DNA of 64,000 bases, taken from the NCBI GenBank assembly GCA_964586155.1, contig CAZPHC010000012.1, positions 97,725-161,724 on the forward strand. Direction: 5' to 3'. The notes below the pieces were generated by a model. That model saw only the letters and a list, made by a program, of their open reading frames with translations. It had not been told where the DNA came from and ran no database searches. Positions within the stretch are counted from its first letter, which is position 1. The number at the start of each line of letters is the position of its first letter. A program made the position numbers and the translations under genes. Shown here piece after piece: positions 7,281-14,461 of this stretch. This DNA comes from SXNM01 sp964586155. GTDB taxonomy: Bacteria; Myxococcota_A; UBA9042.

Positions 7281-10200
7281 ATGATGAACCTGCCCACCTT
7301 CGTCGACCGCCGTGTCGCGCCCCTCTGGACCACCCTCAGCCTGCTGGCGGTGCTGCTGGCCCTGCCGGCTTGCGGCGGCGACGAGACCGGCGGCGACACG
7401 ACCACGACGACGCAGGACGCCGCCGACGCCAGCGCGACCGACGCGACGAGCGCCGACTCGGCCACCGCGCAGGACGGTACCAGCGGGGACGACGCGAGCG
7501 CAGACGCGGCGACGCCGGACGACACGGCGACGCCGGGCGACACCACGACGCCGGGCGACACCACGACGCCGGGCGACACGGCGACCACGGGCGACACCAC
7601 GACGCCGGACGACACCACGACGCCGGACGACACCGGGACCACGGGCGACACCGCGACCACAGGCGACACCGCGACCACAGGCGACACGACTGCGGACGGG
7701 TCGGTCGACGTGCCGCCGACGCCCCCGATCGCCGAGCTCGTCATCGACGACCAGGTGCTCAGCAAGGACTTCGACACCATCTACGCCAAGGTCGCCAACC
7801 TTCCGCCAAGCTACCCGGCGCCCGGCAAGCTGCGGATCCACTTCGACGACGGCGGCGGCAAGGTCGGCGCGCTCGCCGGAGAGGTCGCCGTGCCCTTCGG
7901 CAGCCCGAACGCCGACCTGAAGATCGTGCTCAAGGAGGCGCTCGTCGGCACCAAGGCGCTGATCGGCTCGCTGGTCGAAGGCAACGGCACCGCGTTCAAG
8001 GGCCAGGATGGCCAGCCCGTCGTCGTCAGCTTCAAGGTCACGGGCGACACCGTGGACCCCGTGCTGACGATGGTCAGCCAGACCCTGCCCGACAACGACC
8101 TGCAGACGATCGCGGTCTCGTTCGTGCGCATCCCGGCGCGCTTCAAGGTCGGCGCCTGGCTCGCCATCTACGCCGACGCCGGCGGCAAGATCGGGGCCAA
8201 CCTCGGCAAGGAGAAGTTCCTTCCCGGCGACCACACCGGCAAGACGGTCTACCTGACCAGCCCGCTGACCAAGGGCCAGGTCCTACACGCCGTGCTGCGC
8301 GAGGCCTCCGCCGGCAGCGGCAGCTGGTCGGGCGGCAACCCGGTGGTCAAGGACCTCAGCGGCAACGCCATCGCCACCACCTTCTCGGTCGACGCCGCGC
8401 CCTTCCATCCCGTGCTCGAGATCGAGGACCAGACGCTGACCGACCCGAAGAAGCTGCTGATCAAGAAGGTCGTCGTGCCGCCGGAGCACTTCGGCGGCTG
8501 GCTCGCCATCTACGCCGACGACGCCGGCAAGGCCGGCGCGCTGCTGGGCAAGCTCTACTTCGTCAAGGGCACCAAGGAGAACCAGACCCTGTCGTTCACG
8601 ACGGCGCAGCAGGGCGACCTGACGATGCATGCGGTGCTCTACGCCGGCCAGAAGTGGGACGACACCGGCGTCAACAACGTCGTCATGCAGACGCCCAACG
8701 GCGACCCGATGACGATGACGTTCAAGGTCGGCGCCAAGTCGCTGAGCTACATCATCGCCAAGCCCTACACGACCAAAGACCCGCGCCACGTCATGATCAC
8801 GCGCGCCTACTCCTACGACTCGCCGGCGTGGGTGGTCATCGCCCGCGACGACAACGGCAAGCCCGGCACCGTCCTGGCGCGCAAGAAGGTGCTGCCGAAG
8901 TTCGCCGGCAACGTCCACCTCGACAACCTCTACGGCGACTTCCTCGAGAACGGCTCGCTGCAGGAGTGGCTGCCCGGCAAGCCCGGCACCTTCCGCCGCT
9001 ACGTCAAGGGCGACGAGACGCTGCACGTGCTGCTCTACAAGGACGAGCCGGCCGACAACAAATTCACCTTCACCGAGGGCGGCAGCGAGGACCAGCCGGT
9101 GCTCGACGCCGGCGGCAAGCAGGTGACGGCGAAGATCGACGTCAAGGTCGTCGCCTCGATCCAGAACGTGCAGAAGGACAGCAACCGCTACTACTTCCCC
9201 TGCCCGCTGAGCCAGCACGTCGACCACCCGACCAAGCTGCCGGTGGACTGTCGCTGCCACGTCAACATCGAGAGCCTCGACTTCCCCGAGTGCAAATCCG
9301 ATATCGCCGACGGCCTGAAGATGCAGTTCGGCGAAGGCCCGCGCGCCAAGACCCACAACTTCGGCGGCTTCCGCAGCGGTTTTGCCGAGAAGGCCAGCAA
9401 CGAGCTCATCGCGGTCATGGTCTGGAAGGACCACAAGACCATCTGGCCCGAGAACCAGATCACCCTCGACGTCGGCGTCGTCATGGGCATCGACATGACC
9501 ACGCGCAAGCGCCGCTTCATCGGCGGCCGCTACGACGATCCGAGCACCGGCATCGCCGACCTGGGCAAGGGCCCGGTGCTCTCGGATCCCTTCGAGGTGC
9601 AGAAGGGCCCGGATGGCAAGTACTACGTCGCCAGCTACGGCTACGTCCGCATCGAGGCGAGCCTGGTGCCGACGGTCGACGTCATCCGCCTCGACCCGGC
9701 CACGGGCGACCGCGAGTACGTCTGGCGCAGCAACCACCTGGGCTTCAACCTCGACAACAAGCCCAACCCCTACGGCCACTGCGCCAACGGCCGCGACGCC
9801 AAGTACGGCTACACCTCGGTCCACATCGGCCGCAAGGGCTTCGGCATCGACGACAAGGGCAATTTCTACTTCAGCTACGCGCACAACGGCAACACGCCGA
9901 CCTCGGATGGCATCGGCATCATCAAGGTCAGCGCCGACGGCAAGAGCTGCGATTTCGTCACCCGGCACAAGGTCGGCAAGGACAACGTGCTCTACAAGGG
10001 CGTCAACATCGGCACCGGCTACGAGGCCCAGGCCGGCCCGTACAAGGGCATGCTGGTCAAGGACGGTAAGCTCTACGTCACCGCCGAGATCCCCGACGCG
10101 CTGATCGAGGTCGACATCGCCACGGGCAACCGCAAGATGCTCCACGAGCCCGGCGTCACGAGCAACACCAACGGCAGCTCGGGCACCCACATCCATTGGG

Positions 10201-10481
10201 ACAGCCACCGCAACCTGATCTGGCAGGCGGGCTTGTCAAGCATGGTCATGATGTACGACCCTGCGAAGGGGACGGCCGAGCCGCTGTGGTGTCCGCAGAA
10301 CGACCGTGATTACATGGGCATCCCGTGTATGCACCCGGGCGCTTGGGGCAACAACGGCCTGATGATGGAGCGCGGCATGTGGCTGCATCCGACCGACCCC
10401 GAGTACCTGTTCGTGGTCAACGGGCCGATGATCCAACGCGCCCACCTGATGAGCGGCACGAGCGAGATCTTCTCGTACTGA
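7281..10481 (+). CDS. Giant surface lipoprotein: DT-rich stalk, four DUF7282-like repeats, propeller-like C-terminal domain
   Basis: A 1066-residue lipoprotein with signal peptide and lipobox LPAC (Cys31). Residues about 32-147 are an Asp/Thr/Pro/Gly stalk encoded by near-perfect 18-nt repeats. Four units of about 110 residues follow from about 150 to 624. Each opens with a VxDQxL-type strand and carries a GxWLAIYAD..GKxGxxLG core, as in DUF7282 proteins. Residues about 635-1066 start with FPCPLS..VDCRCHV and contain many IDxxTGxR and DDKGNFYF strand motifs, suggesting a beta-propeller. That last domain is shared with the lipoprotein at 29323-31269. The ribosome binding site AAGGA lies six bases before ATGATG. 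It is likely a surface adhesin or binding protein; the ligand is unknown. Confidence 0.85.
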   Translation: MMNLPTFVDRRVAPLWTTLSLLAVLLALPACGGDETGGDTTTTTQDAADASATDATSADSATAQDGTSGDDASADAATPDDTATPGDTTTPGDTTTPGDTATTGDTTTPDDTTTPDDTGTTGDTATTGDTATTGDTTADGSVDVPPTPPIAELVIDDQVLSKDFDTIYAKVANLPPSYPAPGKLRIHFDDGGGKVGALAGEVAVPFGSPNADLKIVLKEALVGTKALIGSLVEGNGTAFKGQDGQPVVVSFKVTGDTVDPVLTMVSQTLPDNDLQTIAVSFVRIPARFKVGAWLAIYADAGGKIGANLGKEKFLPGDHTGKTVYLTSPLTKGQVLHAVLREASAGSGSWSGGNPVVKDLSGNAIATTFSVDAAPFHPVLEIEDQTLTDPKKLLIKKVVVPPEHFGGWLAIYADDAGKAGALLGKLYFVKGTKENQTLSFTTAQQGDLTMHAVLYAGQKWDDTGVNNVVMQTPNGDPMTMTFKVGAKSLSYIIAKPYTTKDPRHVMITRAYSYDSPAWVVIARDDNGKPGTVLARKKVLPKFAGNVHLDNLYGDFLENGSLQEWLPGKPGTFRRYVKGDETLHVLLYKDEPADNKFTFTEGGSEDQPVLDAGGKQVTAKIDVKVVASIQNVQKDSNRYYFPCPLSQHVDHPTKLPVDCRCHVNIESLDFPECKSDIADGLKMQFGEGPRAKTHNFGGFRSGFAEKASNELIAVMVWKDHKTIWPENQITLDVGVVMGIDMTTRKRRFIGGRYDDPSTGIADLGKGPVLSDPFEVQKGPDGKYYVASYGYVRIEASLVPTVDVIRLDPATGDREYVWRSNHLGFNLDNKPNPYGHCANGRDAKYGYTSVHIGRKGFGIDDKGNFYFSYAHNGNTPTSDGIGIIKVSADGKSCDFVTRHKVGKDNVLYKGVNIGTGYEAQAGPYKGMLVKDGKLYVTAEIPDALIEVDIATGNRKMLHEPGVTSNTNGSSGTHIHWDSHRNLIWQAGLSSMVMMYDPAKGTAEPLWCPQNDRDYMGIPCMHPGAWGNNGLMMERGMWLHPTDPEYLFVVNGPMIQRAHLMSGTSEIFSY
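7520..7689 (+). repeat. 18-nt coding minisatellite (TPGDTT stalk)
   Basis: About nine tandem, slightly varied copies of an 18-nt unit based on GACGCCGGGCGACACCAC encode the Thr/Pro/Gly/Asp/Thr/Thr stalk of the surrounding lipoprotein gene. Such arrays change length easily by slippage. Confidence 0.85.
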
Positions 10482-10502
10482 CGTGGCCGCGCCGGAGCTC
10501 CG

Positions 10503-11414
10503 ATGCACACTTGGCCAACGACCCCCATCGACGTGCAGGCCGTGCGTGAACCATCCGAGCTCCAAGCCGAATCGGCGATGAAGGCCGGCGCGGTCTTCGG
10601 CGCGCTGCTGCTGCTGCTCTACATCGCCCTCACCTTCGGTCTGCTGTTGCTCGTCATCGGTGGTGTGGTGCTCGCCCACGCCATCGCCGAGTGGCTGGCC
10701 CTGGCCCATCTGCGCGCCAACGGCGTGCGCGTCGGGCCGCACCAATACCCCGAGCTCGACGCCATGGCCGAGAACTTCTCGGCGCGCATGGGCATCCGGC
10801 GGCCCGAGGTCTTCGTCGTCCAGCAGACGCTGTGGAACGCGTTCGCCGCCCGCATGGTCGGCACCGACATCGTGGTGCTCTACTCCGGCGCCATCGACAG
10901 CCTGTTGATGGGCGGCAAGCCCGAAGATCTGGGCTTTTTGCTCGGCCACGAGCTCGGCCACCACGCCGCCGGCCATCTCAAGCCGGCCCATCGGCTGCTC
11001 CGGCTCGCGTTCTTCGTCCCCTTCTTGCCCGCCTGGCACCGTCGCACGATGGAGCTCTCCTGCGATCGGCTGGCGCTCGCGGCCTGTGGCGACGCCAGCA
11101 TCGCCGTGCGCGGCCTGCTGTCGATGACGGTCGGCACGACGATGGCGTCCAAGACCAGCGTGCCCGCGGCGCTCGAGCAATGGCAGCAGGTGCGGCGGCA
11201 GACGGGCGTGTCGCTGCACACGCTCTACAGCTGGTACCCGCACCACCTCTGGCGCATCGAGAGCATCGTCCGCAGCGCAGACCAATGGGCGCTGCCCGGG
11301 CTGCCGGCGCTGCTGCAAGGCCCGCAGGCCGCCACAGCGCTGCCCGCCGAGTCGCAAGCGCCCGGCTCGAGCATCCCGCCGCCGCCCGTGGCGGTGCCGA
11401 GCGCGCTGTCCTAG
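10503..11414 (+). CDS. M48-family zinc metalloprotease, membrane-anchored
   Basis: This is a 303-residue HtpX/Ste24-like peptidase. A hydrophobic segment at about 28-58 anchors it. The catalytic HELGHH motif is at 149-154 (zinc ligands His149 and His153, general base Glu150), and the third ligand is Glu184 in MELSCDRLAL, matching the ExxxD pattern of M48. A second hydrophobic stretch (165-178) lies between them, as in this family. The C-terminus is a Pro/Ala/Ser tail. A likely role is turnover of misfolded membrane or envelope proteins. The first ATG has GGAG at a fitting distance; an internal ATG at 10578 would drop 25 residues without touching the domain. It follows the surface lipoprotein gene by 21 nt. 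Confidence 0.9.
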   Translation: MHTWPTTPIDVQAVREPSELQAESAMKAGAVFGALLLLLYIALTFGLLLLVIGGVVLAHAIAEWLALAHLRANGVRVGPHQYPELDAMAENFSARMGIRRPEVFVVQQTLWNAFAARMVGTDIVVLYSGAIDSLLMGGKPEDLGFLLGHELGHHAAGHLKPAHRLLRLAFFVPFLPAWHRRTMELSCDRLALAACGDASIAVRGLLSMTVGTTMASKTSVPAALEQWQQVRRQTGVSLHTLYSWYPHHLWRIESIVRSADQWALPGLPALLQGPQAATALPAESQAPGSSIPPPPVAVPSALS

Positions 11415-11420
11415 CGGGCG

Positions 11421-12896
11421 CTACTTCGGCGTGCGCTGGAAGCTGCGCTCGAACTCGACCTTGCCGGCCGAGTCGATGAACTGGCCCTTGAAGGTGTCGC
11501 CCGTGATCTCGACGTAGAGGAAGCCGGATTTGTCGGCGTCCTGGAAGTGGAACGGGTTGAATTCGAAGCCGCCCTTGCTCTTGGTCTCGACGTTGGTCGT
11601 CTTGGCGCCGCCGCCCGAGACGAGCAGCTCGACGTCCTTGCAGAATTTGGTGCTCGCCGCCTTGTCGAGCCACTGCCGGCCGTGGTCGTGGCCCGAGAGG
11701 TGCACGTCGACCCGGCCGCAGAGCAGCTTGTCGTAGGCCTCCTTGACGCCTTTGCCCGACGCGACCGGGATCAGGCCGCAGAGCTGTGGGATCGGCGCTG
11801 CCTTGGCCCCCTCGTAGCAACCAGCGTTGCCGTGCGGGCCGTTGCTACGCATCGGGTGGTGGGCGAAGCTGATCTTCCACGGCGCGGTGCTGGCCTTGAT
11901 CGCCGCGTCGACCTCGGCCAGCTGCTTCTGGATGATGAAGGGCAGCACATCGCCGTAGAGCAGCGCGTTGCTGTCGAGCGCGAAGAGGTGGACGTGCTCG
12001 ACCTGCACGTTCCACCACGCGTCGGGCAGGTGGAACTTGGGGTTCTTCTTGCTGTACTTGACGTAGAAGTCCTTCTTGAGGAACTCGGCGCCCGCGCCGC
12101 CGGCGCCGTAGTCGTGGTTGCCGAGCACGACGTAGAACGGCGCGTCGACGGTCTCGTACGGCTTCTCGAACTTCTCGGCGAACTGCTTGTCGTTCTCGTC
12201 CTTGACGCCGGTGTCGTAGAAGTTGTCGCCGAGGTAGAGCACGAAGTCGCAGCCGTCCTGCTTGCACTTCTCGCCCAGGGCCTTGCCGACGGCGTATTGC
12301 TCGGCGCTGCCGGTGCCGGCGTCGCCGAGCGCGGCGAAGCGCACCACCTTGGGCGCGGGCGCGGCGTCGACCGCGGCCGTGTCCCCGGCGGCTGCCGTGT
12401 CGGCGCTCGCGCTGTCGGCGACGGTCGAGTCGGCGCCCACGCTGTCGGCGCTCCCCGTGTCGGCGCTCCCCGTGTCGGCGCTCCCCGTGTCGGCGCTCCC
12501 CGTGTCGGCGCTCCCCGTGTCAGGCGCGCTGCCGCTGTCGGCGGCGTCATCGCCGACCAGGGCGGCACCGTCCTGCGCCTCGGCGCTGTCACCGACCGCA
12601 GCGGCGGCCGTGTCCTCGACCTTGCCGGTGTCCTCGGCCACGCCGGTGCTGGCGTCAGGCTCTGCTGTGCCTGCCTGGACGTCCTGGGCGGCCTGACCGC
12701 CGTCGTGGGCCGCCGCGTCGGCCGCGGCCGCCACGTCGAGCGTCTGCGTCGCCCCGCCCTGGCCGCCTGCGCCGGCGTTGGCGTTGGCCCCCGTGTCGCC
12801 GGCACCGTCGTTGCCGCAGGCCGCGAGCGCGACGCCCATGCCCACCAACGCCACCAGGGACCGAACCCCGCGCACACCCACCATCGTTGACCGCAT
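11421..12896 (-). CDS. Lipoprotein metallophosphatase (acid-phosphatase-like calcineurin fold)
   Basis: A 491-residue lipoprotein: lipobox LAAC with Cys27, then about 170 residues of Asp/Ala/Ser/Thr/Gly spacer containing five tandem DTGSA units, then a calcineurin-like phosphoesterase domain. The metal and catalytic motifs appear in order: GDAG, GDNFYDTG, GNHDYG, AHHP and GHDHGRQW. The GDNFYDTG version is typical of purple/tartrate-resistant acid phosphatase relatives. The enzyme would sit on the cell surface or periplasmic face and cleave phosphomonoesters, perhaps scavenging phosphate; the substrate is unproven. It ends 6 nt from the M48 stop on the opposite strand. GGGAG five bases before ATG supports the start. 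Confidence 0.9.
   Translation of the reverse strand: MRSTMVGVRGVRSLVALVGMGVALAACGNDGAGDTGANANAGAGGQGGATQTLDVAAAADAAAHDGGQAAQDVQAGTAEPDASTGVAEDTGKVEDTAAAAVGDSAEAQDGAALVGDDAADSGSAPDTGSADTGSADTGSADTGSADTGSADSVGADSTVADSASADTAAAGDTAAVDAAPAPKVVRFAALGDAGTGSAEQYAVGKALGEKCKQDGCDFVLYLGDNFYDTGVKDENDKQFAEKFEKPYETVDAPFYVVLGNHDYGAGGAGAEFLKKDFYVKYSKKNPKFHLPDAWWNVQVEHVHLFALDSNALLYGDVLPFIIQKQLAEVDAAIKASTAPWKISFAHHPMRSNGPHGNAGCYEGAKAAPIPQLCGLIPVASGKGVKEAYDKLLCGRVDVHLSGHDHGRQWLDKAASTKFCKDVELLVSGGGAKTTNVETKSKGGFEFNPFHFQDADKSGFLYVEITGDTFKGQFIDSAGKVEFERSFQRTPK
12443..12517 (-). repeat. Five exact 15-nt tandem repeats (DTGSA codons)
   Basis: TGTCGGCGCTCCCCG occurs five times without mismatch, encoding Asp-Thr-Gly-Ser-Ala repeats in the phosphatase lipoprotein spacer. 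Perfect identity at the DNA level suggests recent slippage expansion. Confidence 0.9.
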
Positions 12897-12951
12897 CGGT
12901 GCTCCCGCTCGCGTCGGTCGGAGCCGTCCGAACCGTGGCGCGAGGCGCGGA

Positions 12952-12981
12952 ACCTTAGCCTCCCAGCGGCGCGAGCGGCAA
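12952..12981 (-). promoter_or_regulatory. Possible promoter of the phosphatase lipoprotein gene
   Basis: On the minus strand TTGCCG (12981-12976) is followed after 18 nt by TAAGGT (12957-12952), about 55 nt upstream of the start. The match is weak and the call tentative. Confidence 0.3.
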
Positions 12982-13029
12982 GGAAAAATCGGCGCGCGAC
13001 GCCACGAAGGGGCCGGCGCGGACCGCGGA

Positions 13030-13058
13030 TTGACCAGATCTGCGCGCTTGTCGATCCT
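13030..13058 (+). promoter_or_regulatory. Possible hutI promoter containing a CAGATCTG palindrome
   Basis: TTGACC (13030-13035), a 17-nt spacer and GATCCT (13053-13058) lie 45 nt upstream of the hutI ATG. The spacer begins with CAGATCTG (13035-13042). The 12-mer TGACCAGATCTG is repeated exactly upstream of the giant Cys-rich gene (minus strand, 26928-26917). Confidence 0.4.
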
Positions 13059-13102
13059 GGCGCTCGGCCCGGCACGACGCGTCGGCCCCGGGAGGCGAGC
13101 CC

Positions 13103-14404
13103 ATGGAACGAGTCGAACTGCGCGGCGCCAGCGCCATCCTCGACGGCAGCGGCCCGGAGCGCGGCCCGATCGGCGTCTGGTCCGAGCTTGGCTTGCGCCG
13201 CCACCAAGCGCTCGTGGTCGAGGTGCCGCCGGCGCACGGCGCGGACTGGCCGCACGGACCGTGGCCGCGCATCCTCTGGATCGGCGAAGCCGGCGATCCC
13301 GGCAAGCCGGCGACCGACCGCAGCGTCGACCTGGACGGCCGCCTGCTCACGCCGGGACTCGTCGACGCCCATACCCACGCCGTCTTCGCCGGCGACCGCA
13401 GCCACGAGCTGATGCGTCGCCTCGCGGGCGACACCTACCAGCAGATCGCGGCTGCCGGCGGCGGCATCCTGCACACCGTGGCAGCCACGCGCGCCGCCAG
13501 CGTCGATCAGCTGCACGCGGGGCTGCGGCGACGCCTCGACGAGATGGCGCGCTGGGGCACCCGGATCGTCGAGGTCAAGACCGGCTACGGGCTCGACTTG
13601 CAGAGCGAGCAACGCTGCCTGGACGCGATCGTCGCTGCCGGGACGGCGCTCGCCGGCTCGATGCAGCTCGTCGCCACCGCCATGCCGGCGCACGCGCTGC
13701 CGCTGGAGTTCCAGGGCGACGGCGACGCCTACGTCCACGCCATCTGCGACACGATCTTGCCGGCGATGGCGGCGCATCCGGCGCAGCCGCGCTTTGTCGA
13801 CGTCTTCGTCGAGGCCGGCTACTTCGACGTCGCCCAGGCCGAGCGCATCTGGCAGGCGGCCCAGGACCTCGGCGTCGAGCGCGGCGCCTGGCTGGGGCTC
13901 AAGGCCCACGTCGACGAGTTCGAGCAGATCGGCGGCCTGCGCTGGGCGCTGGCCGCCGGCGCGACCAGCGTCGAGCACCTGCTCGTCAGCGACGCCGACG
14001 ATCTCGCCGCGCTCTGCGCCAGCGAGACGGTCGCGGTGGCCCTGCCGCTGGTCTCGGTCTTCCTTGGCCAGCCCTACGCCGCCATGCGCACGATCGTCGA
14101 CGGCGGCGGCCTGCTCGCGATCGCGACCGACTGCAACCCGGGCTCGTCGATGTCGAGCAACCTGATGTTGGCTGCCCAGATGGGCGTGTTCGGCGGCAAG
14201 CTGACGCCGGCCGAGGCGCTGCGGGCCATCACCCGCGGCGGCGCGCGCGCGCTGGGCTGCCCGGACGGTTACGACGGCACGTTGCAGGTCGGCGGCCCGT
14301 TCTGCGCCAGCGCGTTCGAGGTCGAGGGGCCGGACGCGCTGTTCTACGAGCTGGGCGCGCCGCCGCGGGCGTGGCTGGGGCTCGACGCGGCGCTGCGGGG
14401 GTAG
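13103..14404 (+). CDS. hutI: Imidazolonepropionase HutI
   Basis: A 433-residue amidohydrolase that opens the ring of 4-imidazolone-5-propionate to N-formimino-L-glutamate, the third step of histidine degradation, in the cytoplasm. Signatures present: PGLVDAHTHAVFAGDR with metal ligands His90 and His92, KTGYGL, the AHVDEF loop carrying another ligand, and ATDCNPGSS near residue 345 with the metal-binding Asp. The length is slightly above the usual 400-420. The ATG follows GAGGCGAGCCC. No hutH, hutU or hutG lies next to it in this window, so the pathway genes must be elsewhere or incomplete. Confidence 0.95.
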   Translation: MERVELRGASAILDGSGPERGPIGVWSELGLRRHQALVVEVPPAHGADWPHGPWPRILWIGEAGDPGKPATDRSVDLDGRLLTPGLVDAHTHAVFAGDRSHELMRRLAGDTYQQIAAAGGGILHTVAATRAASVDQLHAGLRRRLDEMARWGTRIVEVKTGYGLDLQSEQRCLDAIVAAGTALAGSMQLVATAMPAHALPLEFQGDGDAYVHAICDTILPAMAAHPAQPRFVDVFVEAGYFDVAQAERIWQAAQDLGVERGAWLGLKAHVDEFEQIGGLRWALAAGATSVEHLLVSDADDLAALCASETVAVALPLVSVFLGQPYAAMRTIVDGGGLLAIATDCNPGSSMSSNLMLAAQMGVFGGKLTPAEALRAITRGGARALGCPDGYDGTLQVGGPFCASAFEVEGPDALFYELGAPPRAWLGLDAALRG

Positions 14405-14410
14405 CCGGCC

Positions 14411-14442
14411 GCGCGGCGCACGCAAGGATCGCGGCGCCGCGC
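14411..14442. terminator. Strong hairpin between convergent hutI and deacetylase genes
   Basis: GCGCGGCGC (14411-14419) pairs perfectly with GCGCCGCGC (14434-14442) around a 14-nt loop. It lies between two converging stop codons. There is no T-run, so it is a likely but unproven bidirectional terminator. Confidence 0.5.
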
Positions 14443-14461
14443 AGCCCAGGCAGAGGCGAGC

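Noticed and set aside
12443..12517. Short regularly spaced repeats resembling a CRISPR array
   Set aside because: The units are contiguous in-frame codon repeats without spacers, inside a lipoprotein gene; the same holds for 7520-7689, 30897-31100 and 43159-43206.
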